Assembly: GCF_007097265.1 (NCBI RefSeq) | Contig: NZ_VJZP01000015.1 | Coordinates: 1 to 64,000, forward strand | From: Flavobacterium gawalongense | Lineage (GTDB): Bacteria > Bacteroidota > Bacteroidia > Flavobacteriales > Flavobacteriaceae | DNA: 64,000 nucleotides | Reading direction: 5' to 3' | The notes under the pieces: generated by a model | The model's input: only the letters and a program-made list of their open reading frames with translations | Databases searched by the model: none | What the model was told of the DNA's origin: nothing | Shown here: piece by piece, positions 7,017 through 15,541 of the stretch | How positions within the stretch are numbered: the stretch's first letter is position 1 | Layout of the letters: each line of letters begins with the position of its first letter | Program-made: the position numbers and the translations under genes

Positions 7017-8306
7017 ATGAATAGATTATTGTTAAATGAGTTGGTTGTCTGGAAAAATTCCAAAAACAGAAAACCATTAATTATTCAAGGCGCAAGACAA
7101 GTAGGAAAAACATGGTTGATGAAAGAATTTGGAAAGCGGGAATTTGAACAAGTGGTGTACCTCAATTTTGAAAGCAGCAGCCGATTAAGCCATTTGTTTT
7201 CTGTCGATTTTAATATAGAAAGAATTATAGCAATTCTAGAAATAGAAACCAATCAGAAAATTATTCCCGAAACCACTTTGCTTATTTTTGATGAAATTCA
7301 AGAAGTAGAAAAAGGATTGACTGCCTTAAAATATTTTCAAGAGCAAGCACCGCAGTATTATATAGTTGCTGCGGGTTCGTTACTTGGTATTTCGTTGCAA
7401 AAAAATAATTCTTTTCCAGTTGGGAAAGTTGATTTCATGAAATTGTACCCATTGAGTTTTATGGAATTTCTAGAAAACAGCGGGGAACAACGATTGGCAG
7501 AACAAATGGAAAATAAAAATTGGGATGTGATTAGTTCCTTTCATGAAAAGTTGACGGATGAATTGCGCTTGTATTATTTCATTGGAGGAATGCCCGAAGT
7601 TGTTGCAAACTATTTGGAAAACAAAAATTTAGAAACCGTAAGAACATTACAACAAAAAATAGTTATTGGATATGAAAATGATTTTGCCAAATATGCACCC
7701 AATGAAATTGTTCCAAAAATAAAACTCGTATGGAATTCCTTGATTAGCCAATTAGCAAAAGAAAACAGGAAATTCATTTACGGACAAATCAAAAAAGGAA
7801 CAAGAGCAAAAGATTTTGAAATGGCTATTAACTGGCTAGTGGACGCCGGTTTGGTTTTAAAAGTAAACCGAATTGAAAAGCCCATAATGCCATTGAATGC
7901 GTATGCTGATTTTGATGCTTTTAAATTGTTTTTGGTGGATATTGGTTTGTTAAATGCCATTGGAAATTTGGATAAAAAAATACTATTGGAAAAAAACTCC
8001 ATTTTAACGGAATATAAAGGGGCGTTAACGGAGCAATATGTTTGTCAGCAATTAAAGATTAAAACCGACATTTATTATTGGGTTGCCCCAAATGCAACAG
8101 CCGAAATAGATTTTGTGTTGCAAGATCAAAACGAAATTATACCCGTAGAAGTAAAAGCGGAAGAAAATTTAAAGTCAAAAAGTTTAAAAGTTTTTGTAGA
8201 TAAATTTGAAAATAAAAACGCCATAAGAACTTCTATGAGCAAATTCCGAACAGAAAATTGGTTGACAAACGTTCCTTTATATGCAATTGATGGAATTGTT
8301 AGTTAG
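7017..8306 (+). CDS. AAA family ATPase with C-terminal DUF4143 nuclease-like domain
   Basis: A 429-residue protein from the ATG at 7017; an in-frame ATG at 6969 lies inside the inverted repeat and upstream of the promoter. Walker A is QGARQVGKTWLM (24-35) and Walker B is LLIFDEIQEV (88-97), as in the AAA_14 group. The C-terminal DUF4143 part ends with AEIDFVLQ and IPVEVKA (362-381), in which Asp365, Glu378 and Lys380 match the PD-(D/E)xK nuclease core. Members are often present in several copies per genome; their cellular role is not established. The gene is the only one in a roughly 1.7-kb insert at the 3' end of thrC. Its strand is opposite to the thr operon. Confidence 0.9.
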   Translation: MNRLLLNELVVWKNSKNRKPLIIQGARQVGKTWLMKEFGKREFEQVVYLNFESSSRLSHLFSVDFNIERIIAILEIETNQKIIPETTLLIFDEIQEVEKGLTALKYFQEQAPQYYIVAAGSLLGISLQKNNSFPVGKVDFMKLYPLSFMEFLENSGEQRLAEQMENKNWDVISSFHEKLTDELRLYYFIGGMPEVVANYLENKNLETVRTLQQKIVIGYENDFAKYAPNEIVPKIKLVWNSLISQLAKENRKFIYGQIKKGTRAKDFEMAINWLVDAGLVLKVNRIEKPIMPLNAYADFDAFKLFLVDIGLLNAIGNLDKKILLEKNSILTEYKGALTEQYVCQQLKIKTDIYYWVAPNATAEIDFVLQDQNEIIPVEVKAEENLKSKSLKVFVDKFENKNAIRTSMSKFRTENWLTNVPLYAIDGIVS

Positions 8307-8434
8307 TGTTTATTCTTAGTTATTGCGAATATTGGAAAAACATTTTTGAGTTTGGGGTAGTGAAATCAAGTTATTCCTTCGAAAAAGTGCAGTTATATCA
8401 CTTTAGTATAAAATTTAATAAAATAGAAAATTGA

Positions 8435-8496
8435 CATTTCGACGAAGGAGAAATCACATAGCGAGCAATTTATGTGATTTCTCCTTCGTCGAAATG
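8435..8496. repeat. Long hairpin repeat (CGACGAAGGAG family), copy 2
   Basis: Arms 8435-8460 and 8471-8496 are perfect 26-base reverse complements around the loop GCGAGCAATT. The core matches the hairpin at 5580-5650. It lies 42 bases beyond the thrC stop codon and may serve as a transcript end for both thrC and the ATPase gene, although a long T tract is missing. Confidence 0.8.
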
Positions 8497-8538
8497 ACAA
8501 AATAGTAAGAATGTTTCCCAGTAAATTTAAAGCCTATT

Positions 8539-9828
8539 TTATGCCAAAAACGCTTTCAATTCCTCGTAGGTTTTAATTTTCACGCTCACTTTATCCTTTC
8601 CTAATACGCTTTCAATTTGTGTAGGAATAGGCAGTTTTACGTTTAATGTTGGTTCTACCGTGTCCAAAAACTTTATCGGATGGGCAGTTTCCAAGAAAAT
8701 ACCAATCGCATTTGGGTGGTTTTGTAATTCTTTTTTCAATCCGAGGTAACCAACTGCGCCGTGAGGTTCTGCAATGTAACCGTCTGCATTATAAATGGTT
8801 TTCATCGCTGCAATGGTTTCTTCATCACTGAAAGTAAAAGAAGAAAAATCTTTTTTGAATTGCTCCAAATCATTGTGGTACATTTCCTGAATTCTTATAA
8901 AATTACTTGGATTCCCCACATCCATCGCATTCGAAATCGTCGCGATAGAAGGCTTTGGATCGTAAACTCCGTTTTCTAAAAATCGTGGAACCGTATCATT
9001 CACATTCGTAGCCGCCACAAAATGTTCAACAGGCAAGCCCATTTTTTTGGCAATGATACCCGCGCAAATATTTCCGAAATTCCCGCTTGGGCAAGAGAAA
9101 ACCAATGGTTTATTTTGTTTTTTTAATGCTTTGTACGCAAAGAAGAAATAAAACATCTGTGGCAACCAGCGCGCAATATTAATCGAATTCGCCGAAGTCA
9201 GATTTTTATGTTTTAGACTTTCATCCAAGAATGCTTTTTTCACCATATCCTGACAATCATCAAAAACACCATCCACTTCAAGCGCTTTAATATTCTGTCC
9301 CAAAGTGGTCAATTGTCGTTCCTGAATATCGCTCACTTTTCCGGATGGATACAGGATAATCACTTCCACACCGGTTACGCCAAGGAAACCACTGGCTACA
9401 GCACCACCGGTATCACCGGAAGTCGCTACAAGAACGGTGTTTTTACTGTCTTTGTTGTCTTTATTGAAGTAACCCAAACAACGTGACATGAAACGTGCGC
9501 CAACGTCTTTGAAAGCCATCGTTGGACCATGAAACAATTCAAGTGAATAAATGCCTTTTTCCACTTCAACCACTGGGAAATCAAAACACAAAGTTTCGGC
9601 AATGATTTGTTTTAAAGTAGCTTCCGGGATTTCGTCTCCCACAAATTGTTGAATCGCTTCAAAAGCAATTTCCTCGTTGCTTAAATTTTCGATAGTTTCA
9701 AAAAAAGCGGGAGCTAAAGGGCTAATTGTTTCCGGAAAATACAATCCTTTATCTGTTGCTAATCCTTGTATTACGGCTTCTTGAAAAGAAACTTTGGGTG
9801 CGTTATGGTTTAAACTGTAATATTTCAT
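8539..9828 (-). CDS. thrC: Threonine synthase
   Basis: A 429-residue PLP enzyme that converts O-phospho-L-homoserine to L-threonine. The start is taken at the ATG opening MKYYSLNHNA, because the seven residues before it would come from a repeat (9834-9860). PLP-binding Lys107 lies in FHGPTMAFKDVGARF and the phosphate-binding loop is ATSGDTGGAVASGF (135-148). The N-terminal NHNAPKVSFQEAV is typical of bacterial ThrC. It is the last gene of thrA-thrB-thrC, 40 bases before thrB ends. Its last 33 codons have a second copy at 6780-6883, so the present gene end was probably supplied by the inserted segment. Confidence 0.95.
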   Translation of the reverse strand: MKYYSLNHNAPKVSFQEAVIQGLATDKGLYFPETISPLAPAFFETIENLSNEEIAFEAIQQFVGDEIPEATLKQIIAETLCFDFPVVEVEKGIYSLELFHGPTMAFKDVGARFMSRCLGYFNKDNKDSKNTVLVATSGDTGGAVASGFLGVTGVEVIILYPSGKVSDIQERQLTTLGQNIKALEVDGVFDDCQDMVKKAFLDESLKHKNLTSANSINIARWLPQMFYFFFAYKALKKQNKPLVFSCPSGNFGNICAGIIAKKMGLPVEHFVAATNVNDTVPRFLENGVYDPKPSIATISNAMDVGNPSNFIRIQEMYHNDLEQFKKDFSSFTFSDEETIAAMKTIYNADGYIAEPHGAVGYLGLKKELQNHPNAIGIFLETAHPIKFLDTVEPTLNVKLPIPTQIESVLGKDKVSVKIKTYEELKAFLA

Positions 9829-9833
9829 TTTTT

Positions 9834-9860
9834 TGTCATTGCGAGGCACGAAGCAATCTC
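9834..9860. repeat. Single GTCATTGCGAGG-type repeat between thrB and thrC
   Basis: TGTCATTGCGAGGCACGAAG followed by CAATCTC is a motif I know as a common dispersed intergenic sequence in many bacteria including Bacteroidota. Here it fills most of the 40-base thrB-thrC spacer and extends the thrC frame artificially by seven residues. Confidence 0.5.
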
Positions 9861-9868
9861 CTTTATTA

Positions 9869-10792
9869 TTAACTAATTATTTTAATCCCTTCATCATTCA
9901 CTTTTGAAACGTGAATTTCATACGGTAAATTCATTTCATCGTATACGGCGCTCATGGCTTTGGCGATTTTATCAGCGGTTTCCTTTCCTTTGCTTAAAGC
10001 AAAAATAGAAGGACCTGAACCTGATATTCCTGAACCTAAAGCTCCGTTTTCGTAAGCTGTTTTTTTGATTAAATCGAAACCAGGAATCAAGACACTTCGC
10101 AACGGTTCCACGATTTCATCATGTAACGAACGTCCGATTAAATCGTAATCTTTGGTGTATAATCCAGCTACTAATCCGCCCACATTTCCCCATTGCGTAA
10201 TAGCACTTTTCAAGGAAACGGTTTGTTTTAATACGGAACGCGCATCAGATGTTTTCAACTCAATTTGAGGATGAACCACAGTGGCGTACAATTCGGAAGG
10301 ACTTTCTATTTTGATAATATCTAAAGGATTCGAACTTCTTACCAACGTAAAGCCACCCAAAAGGGCAGGAGCAACGTTATCGGCATGGGCATTTCCACTG
10401 GCTAATTTTTCGCCTTGCATAGCGAATAAAACCAATTCTTTTCGCGTAAACGGACGTCCCAATAATTCATTGATGCCAAAAACAGCACCGGCTGAACTTG
10501 CGGCACTACTGCCAATTCCGCTTCCGGCTTTGATGTGTTTGTAGATTTCGATCTCAAATCCAAATTCCGTTTCAATGGCTTCCAACATCGCCAAAGCAGA
10601 TACTCCAGCAACATTTTTTTCGGTTTCCAAAGGCAAATCGGCACCCACAATTTTAGTGATACGAATCCCTTTTATGTCTGATTTTCTAATAATCATTTCG
10701 TCACCCGCAGTTTCTAAACACAGTCCAAGGACATCAAATCCACAGGATAGATTGGCGATTGTGGCGGGGCAAAATATTTTTATTTCATTCAT
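9869..10792 (-). CDS. thrB: Homoserine kinase
   Basis: A 307-residue GHMP kinase that phosphorylates L-homoserine with ATP, the step before ThrC. The ATG opening MNEIKIFCPATIANLSCGFD is chosen over one 13 codons upstream that lies in repeat sequence. The GHMP ATP-binding motif is KAGSGIGSSAASSAGAVFG (88-106), and GSGISGSGPSIFAL near residue 260 is the conserved C-terminal motif. It is the middle gene of the thr operon; the 91-base spacer to thrA carries low-value repeat sequence but no terminator. Confidence 0.95.
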   Translation of the reverse strand: MNEIKIFCPATIANLSCGFDVLGLCLETAGDEMIIRKSDIKGIRITKIVGADLPLETEKNVAGVSALAMLEAIETEFGFEIEIYKHIKAGSGIGSSAASSAGAVFGINELLGRPFTRKELVLFAMQGEKLASGNAHADNVAPALLGGFTLVRSSNPLDIIKIESPSELYATVVHPQIELKTSDARSVLKQTVSLKSAITQWGNVGGLVAGLYTKDYDLIGRSLHDEIVEPLRSVLIPGFDLIKKTAYENGALGSGISGSGPSIFALSKGKETADKIAKAMSAVYDEMNLPYEIHVSKVNDEGIKIIS

Positions 10793-10803
10793 AGTTTTTA
10801 TTT

Positions 10804-10875
10804 TTTTTGCCACTAAGGCACAAAGACACACTGTTTTTTATCCATTTTCAAACTGAAAACTGCGACTGAACACTG
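10804..10875. repeat. Dispersed intergenic repeat sequence (thrA-thrB spacer)
   Basis: TTTGCCACTAAGGCACAAAG and, next to it, AACTGCGACTGAACACTGA resemble sequences at 19238-19340 and 21528-21595. These are recurrent spacer sequences of flavobacterial genomes and have no coding content. Confidence 0.45.
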
Positions 10876-10883
10876 ACCACTAA

Positions 10884-13331
10884 TTAAACGTTTCCAATTC
10901 TGATTACATCAGCAAATATACCTGAAGCGGTAACTGCAGCTCCGGCACCGGCACCTTTTATCAATAGCGGTTGGTCTACATAACGATCAGTGAAAAACAA
11001 TACGATATTGTCTTTTCCTTCCAGATTGTAAAAAGGATGGTCTTTAGGAATGAATCGCAACCCAACATTTGCTTTTCCGTTTTCGAATTGCGCTACATAT
11101 TTCAAACGGGATTCTTTGCTCAACGCTTCCTTATAAATAGCTTCAAAATGAGAGGCGTGTTTCAGTAAAGATTCAAAAAACGCTTCATTTGATGTAGTAT
11201 CTAAAGATTCAGCAGGCATGAAAGATTCGTTGACAATCTCGTCAATTTCCATTTTATAACCACTTTCTCTGATCAGGATTAATATCTTTCTGGCAACGTC
11301 AATTCCGCTTAAGTCAATCTTAGGATCCGGTTCTGTGAATCCTTGTACGCCAGCTTCTTTAACGACATCATGAAAAGTATTGTTTTCATCAAAATTATTA
11401 AAGATAAAGTTCAAACTTCCTGATAAAACAGCTTGGATTTTATTCACTTTATCACCTGAGGCAATCAGGTTCTTTACGGTATCAATAATCGGTAATCCAG
11501 CTCCAACGTTGGTTTCAAATAGAAAAGGGGCGTTGAATTGTCTGGATAGTTTTTTTAGTTTTTTATAATTGTCGTACTCAGAAGCACAGGCAATTTTATT
11601 ACAAGTTACTACGGCAACATTTTGTCTAAGGTATTCTTCGTACGTTTTAGATACACTTTCATTTGCAGTAATATCAACAAAAATGCTGTTGCGTAAATTG
11701 AGTGCTTTTACATTCGAAATGAACTTTTCTTTGTCGGCAGGTTCCCCGGTTTCCAATAAAAATTGCCATTCTTTTAGAGAGATTCCATCCTCATCAAAAT
11801 ACATTTTTCGTGAATTTGACAAAGCGATAACGCGCAGGTTTATTTTCAGATTGTCTTTTAGGAATTTCTTTTGTTGGTGAATTTGTTCGATGAATTTCTC
11901 CCCCACATTTCCAACGCCCATTACAAACAGGTTTAATTGTTTGGTGTTTTCTTCAAAAAAGTTTTCGTGTAATGTATTCAATGCTTTCTTAACATCTCTT
12001 TCGTTGATAACCGCCGAAATATTTCTTTCGGAAGCACCTTGAGCAATCGCTCGGATGTTTACGTTATTTTTCCCCAAAGTGCTAAACATTCTTCCGCTCA
12101 AACCTTGGTGATTTTTCATGTTTTCGCCAACCAAAGCAATGATGCACAGGTTTTTTTCAACGATACAGGGATCAATTTTGTTTTGTAAAATCTCAATTTC
12201 AAAAGCTTTATTGATGGCTTCTTCAGCAATATCAGCATCCGAATTTAGAATTCCAATACAGATTGAATGCTCCGATGAAGCTTGAGTAATGAAAATTACA
12301 TTGATGCTTTCATGCGATAGTACTTCAAAAAGTCTTTTAGACGAACCTGTAACACCAATCATTCCTGGTCCTTCAAGTGTAATCAAAGTAATATTATCGA
12401 TATGGCTAATTCCTTTTACAGGATTAGTGTGAGCCATTTCTTGATTTGAAATATAAGTTCCTTCGGCTTCCGGTTCAAAAGTATTTTTGATATGAATTGG
12501 AATATTCTTTCTCAATACCGGTTGAATGGTTGGCGGATATAAAACTTTGGCACCAAAATGGGATAACTCCATCGCTTCCTGATAGGAAATGAAGGCGATA
12601 GGCTGTGCTTGTTTTACAATCTTCGGATTAGCAGTAAACATTCCGTTTACATCGGTCCAAATCTCCAAGTCAGATGCATTCACTGCTCCAGCGATAATTG
12701 CGGCAGTATAATCGGAACCACCACGACCTAAAGTAGTGTTGATACCATCAAGTGATGCGGCAATAAACCCGGGCATTACAACCACTTGATTCTCATTCGA
12801 AGCAAAAAAATCAGCAATTAATTGATTTGAAACTTCAAAATTTACGGTAGCTTTTCCGAAATGATTATCGGTTTTTATTAATTCGCGGCTGTCTTTATAG
12901 CTGCTGTTTTTTAGATTTTGTTTTAATGCTTCAGAAATGATGTAAGAAGACAATAATTCACCAAAACTTAAAATTGTATCGGAAGTTCTGGCTGATAATT
13001 CCCCCAAAAGAAAACAACCGTCCAGTAACGTTTCAAGATGATTTATAATTCTTTTTATATGGCTTAACAGACTGCTTTGCTCGCTTACAGGAATAAATTC
13101 TTTTAAGGCATCTAAATGTTTTTTCTCTATTTGGGCAAGAATATCTTTGAAGCTTTCATCTCCGGCAGCCGCTTTTTGGGAAGCAAGCTGAAGCATGTCA
13201 GTAACTTTACTAAAAGCAGAAACCACGACTACTAATTTTTCTTCTTTTGCTTTATTGATGACGATATCTAGAACTAGTTTTATATTTTGTGCATTGGCAA
13301 CCGAAGTTCCGCCAAATTTTAATACTTTCAT
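10884..13331 (-). CDS. thrA: Bifunctional aspartate kinase / homoserine dehydrogenase I
   Basis: An 815-residue fusion that catalyses the first and third steps from aspartate to homoserine. The aspartokinase domain begins MKVLKFGGTSVANAQNI and holds the substrate motif GRGGSDYTAA near residue 204. Tandem ACT domains follow (about 310-460, ITLEGPGMIGVTG and IALVGENMKNHQGLSGRMF), the sites for allosteric control, by threonine in known homologues. The NAD(P)-binding start of the dehydrogenase is LNLFVMGVGNVGEKF near 466, and ETNVGAGLPII is the catalytic-region motif. It is the first structural gene after the Thr leader peptide and attenuator. Confidence 0.96.
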   Translation of the reverse strand: MKVLKFGGTSVANAQNIKLVLDIVINKAKEEKLVVVVSAFSKVTDMLQLASQKAAAGDESFKDILAQIEKKHLDALKEFIPVSEQSSLLSHIKRIINHLETLLDGCFLLGELSARTSDTILSFGELLSSYIISEALKQNLKNSSYKDSRELIKTDNHFGKATVNFEVSNQLIADFFASNENQVVVMPGFIAASLDGINTTLGRGGSDYTAAIIAGAVNASDLEIWTDVNGMFTANPKIVKQAQPIAFISYQEAMELSHFGAKVLYPPTIQPVLRKNIPIHIKNTFEPEAEGTYISNQEMAHTNPVKGISHIDNITLITLEGPGMIGVTGSSKRLFEVLSHESINVIFITQASSEHSICIGILNSDADIAEEAINKAFEIEILQNKIDPCIVEKNLCIIALVGENMKNHQGLSGRMFSTLGKNNVNIRAIAQGASERNISAVINERDVKKALNTLHENFFEENTKQLNLFVMGVGNVGEKFIEQIHQQKKFLKDNLKINLRVIALSNSRKMYFDEDGISLKEWQFLLETGEPADKEKFISNVKALNLRNSIFVDITANESVSKTYEEYLRQNVAVVTCNKIACASEYDNYKKLKKLSRQFNAPFLFETNVGAGLPIIDTVKNLIASGDKVNKIQAVLSGSLNFIFNNFDENNTFHDVVKEAGVQGFTEPDPKIDLSGIDVARKILILIRESGYKMEIDEIVNESFMPAESLDTTSNEAFFESLLKHASHFEAIYKEALSKESRLKYVAQFENGKANVGLRFIPKDHPFYNLEGKDNIVLFFTDRYVDQPLLIKGAGAGAAVTASGIFADVIRIGNV

Positions 13332-13379
13332 TGTATATGTTTTATTTTAAAAATGCAATGTTTTTTATACATCCAAAAT

Positions 13380-13400
13380 CTTTCTCCCTTCAGGAAAAAG
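13380..13400 (-). terminator. Putative attenuator hairpin of the thr operon
   Basis: On the minus strand CTTTTTCC (13400-13393) pairs with GGGAGAAAG (13388-13380) around TGAA, with one G-U pair, followed by ATTTT. It lies 35 bases beyond the leader peptide stop codon and 49 bases before the thrA start, the position expected for a transcription attenuator. A separate short palindrome TACCCC-TTA-GGGGTA overlaps the leader stop codon and may form the competing pairing. The T tract is short, so the strength is uncertain. Confidence 0.5.
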
Positions 13401-13434
13401 TATAATAATAGGATTATATGTAAAATGAATACCC

Positions 13435-13533
13435 CTAAGGGGTAGTTGTAGTTGTTGTAGTAAATGTAACAGAAATTGCAACCCAGTTTTGAGTTGTTAT
13501 CGAAGATTGATATGTTGATCTGTTGTTTACCAT
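13435..13533 (-). CDS. thrL: Threonine operon leader peptide (Thr-rich attenuator peptide)
   Basis: A 32-codon frame on the minus strand begins MVNNRSTYQSSITTQNWVAI and ends SVTFTTTTTTTP followed by TAG. Eleven of the 32 codons are Thr and seven of these are consecutive (ACT, ACA, ACA, ACT, ACA, ACT, ACC), immediately before the stop. It lies 103 bases before thrA, with a promoter a few bases upstream and a terminator-like hairpin downstream. This is the classic arrangement for ribosome-mediated attenuation: scarce charged tRNA-Thr would stall the ribosome and prevent the terminator from forming. The symbol is used by analogy with E. coli; the peptide sequences are not similar beyond the Thr run. 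Confidence 0.85.
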   Translation of the reverse strand: MVNNRSTYQSSITTQNWVAISVTFTTTTTTTP

Positions 13534-13543
13534 TTTGATTCCC

Positions 13544-13571
13544 CAAAAGTACAGTTTTTTATAAAAACCAA
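13544..13571 (-). promoter_or_regulatory. Promoter of the thr operon
   Basis: On the minus strand TTG (13571-13569) is followed after 17 bases by TACTTTTG (13551-13544), an exact TAnnTTTG. Transcription should begin near 13537, only about four bases before the leader peptide ATG, so the leader mRNA is nearly leaderless. The rest of the 377-base thrA-hutH spacer (to 13923) is AT-rich; TTAATTTG at 13860-13867 is a weak candidate -7 element for hutH. Confidence 0.65.
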
Positions 13572-13977
13572 AACATTAAATTCGGTTTTTGCGAATATTT
13601 TAAAAATTCAAGCGCATTTGGATTAAAAATAAATATTTTTTAATAAAATGGCTTTTTGTTGATGCTATTCTTGTAATTCTACAAATTTTACAATACTGTT
13701 AAGTTATTGTTGCACACTTTTTATTAAACTTTAATTCTAAATTAATCTCTATTTACATTTAATGAGTATTGTATTTCTTTAATTTTATGCCAATAAATTA
13801 TTTCATATTAGAAATTTAACAGGTATTCTAAACTAGGGATTTAAATCAATAGCTATAGGTTAATTTGCATGAAATCTATTATTAAGGTTTTTTTAAACAT
13901 GAAATTTAAATTATTATTAAAAAATGTTGCTTTTTAATATTGATTTATTCAATTTTGGTCACTTAAATACAAATGGG

Positions 13978-15492
13978 ATGGAAAATACACATTATATAAG
14001 CACTGAAGTACTTTCGTTAGAAGTTTTAAACGAGATTATAGCGCATCATAAAACATTAGCATTATCTGATGAAGCAAAAATAAATATACAAAAATGCAGG
14101 GATTATTTGGATAAAAAAATGGCCACGCATTCAGCACCTATTTATGGAATTAATACAGGTTTTGGTTCGCTTTGTAATGTGAAAATTTCGAATGAAAATT
14201 TATCGAAATTACAAGAAAACCTAGTAAAATCTCATTCTTGCGGAACAGGTGATGAAGTTCCAAATGAAGTTGTTAAATTAATGTTGTTGCTCAAAATTCA
14301 ATCGTTGAGTTATGGACATTCCGGAATTCAATTGCAAACAGTGGAGCGATTGATTGAATTTTATAATAATGATATTTTGCCTGTAATTTATACTCAAGGT
14401 TCACTTGGTGCTTCGGGCGATTTGGCTCCTTTGGCACATTTATCTTTACCTTTATTGGGAGAAGGCGATGTATATTTTGAAGGTAAAAAAGTACATTCCA
14501 GTGAAGTTTTGAAGCGTTTTAATTGGGAACCAATCGTTTTGCAATCTAAAGAAGGTTTGGCTTTATTGAACGGTACTCAATTTATGAGTGCTTATGGAGC
14601 TCATATCTTAATGAAAGCGAATAAGTTTTCTTATTTAGCTGATTTGATAGGAACTATTTCTCTTGAAGGATTTGATGGCAGGATTGAACCTTTTCATGAG
14701 TTGATTCATTTTATTCGTCCTCACAAAGGGCAAATTATTACGGCTAATCGTATAAAAGGTTTTCTTGAAGGAAGCGAAATCATTGAGCAAGAAAAAACGC
14801 ATGTTCAGGATCCGTACTCTTTTAGATGTATGCCACAGGTTCACGGTGCATCAAAAGATGCTTTTGATTATGTGAAAAAAGTGTTCAAAACGGAAATCAA
14901 TTCGGTGACGGATAATCCTAATATATTTATAGAAAGTGACCAAATCATTTCCGGAGGTAATTTTCATGGTCAACCATTAGCGTTGGCATTGGATTTTATG
15001 GCAATTGCTTTGGCGGAATTAGGAAGTATTTCTGAACGAAGAACCTATCAATTAATTTCAGGTTTGCGAAATCTTCCGGCATTTTTAGTAGATAATCCTG
15101 GATTGAATTCGGGTTTAATGATTCCACAATATACCGCTGCCAGTATTGCAAGTCAGAACAAGCAACTCGCAACACCTTCCAGTATTGATAGTATTGTGTC
15201 TAGTAACGGGCAGGAAGATCATGTGAGTATGGGGGCAAATGGCGCCACAAAAGCTTTACGTGTTATGGATAATCTGGAACGGATTTTAGCGATAGAATTG
15301 ATGAATGCCTCACAAGCAATAGAATATAGAAGACCATTGCAATCCAGTGATTTCATTGAAATGTTTTTAAGTGCCTATCGCGAGGAAGTTCCTTTGGTAA
15401 AAGAAGATCGAATTTTGCATTATGACATTGAAAAAACAGTTTCTTTTCTGAACAGTTTTCAAATAGAAGACGATTTGTTATTAACAAATTAA
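13978..15492 (+). CDS. hutH: Histidine ammonia-lyase
   Basis: A 504-residue enzyme that deaminates L-histidine to trans-urocanate. The start is placed at the ATG opening MENTHYISTEVL; an in-frame ATG 18 codons earlier adds a non-conserved tail. Ala145-Ser146-Gly147 in GSLGASGDLAPL forms the MIO electrophile. The selectivity pair Ser85-His86 (LVKSHSCGTGD) is the one seen in histidine lyases rather than tyrosine or phenylalanine lyases. Other family marks are YGINTGFG and QDPYSFRCMPQVHGA. No other hut genes are next to it in the window. It diverges from the thr operon. Confidence 0.93.
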   Translation: MENTHYISTEVLSLEVLNEIIAHHKTLALSDEAKINIQKCRDYLDKKMATHSAPIYGINTGFGSLCNVKISNENLSKLQENLVKSHSCGTGDEVPNEVVKLMLLLKIQSLSYGHSGIQLQTVERLIEFYNNDILPVIYTQGSLGASGDLAPLAHLSLPLLGEGDVYFEGKKVHSSEVLKRFNWEPIVLQSKEGLALLNGTQFMSAYGAHILMKANKFSYLADLIGTISLEGFDGRIEPFHELIHFIRPHKGQIITANRIKGFLEGSEIIEQEKTHVQDPYSFRCMPQVHGASKDAFDYVKKVFKTEINSVTDNPNIFIESDQIISGGNFHGQPLALALDFMAIALAELGSISERRTYQLISGLRNLPAFLVDNPGLNSGLMIPQYTAASIASQNKQLATPSSIDSIVSSNGQEDHVSMGANGATKALRVMDNLERILAIELMNASQAIEYRRPLQSSDFIEMFLSAYREEVPLVKEDRILHYDIEKTVSFLNSFQIEDDLLLTN

Positions 15493-15513
15493 CATTTACA
15501 GAAAATAATAAAT

Positions 15514-15521
15514 TATTTTTG
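15514..15521 (+). promoter_or_regulatory. Promoter -7 element of the DUF47/pit operon
   Basis: TATTTTTG fits TAnnTTTG and lies 20 bases before the ATG at 15542, giving a very short leader. No TTG is seen at the expected distance upstream, so the call is moderate. If correct, the phosphate genes are transcribed independently of hutH. Confidence 0.4.
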
Positions 15522-15541
15522 CAATTCTAAAATCTAATAAA

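Noticed and set aside
9829..9849. Seven extra N-terminal residues on ThrC (MPRNDKK)
   Set aside because: They are encoded by a dispersed intergenic repeat and do not fit the conserved ThrC N-terminus.
13328..13546. A 72-codon minus-strand frame over the thr leader
   Set aside because: The shorter frame in another phase (13435-13533) has the Thr run, promoter position and stop expected of an attenuator; the longer frame has no such features and begins at the promoter.
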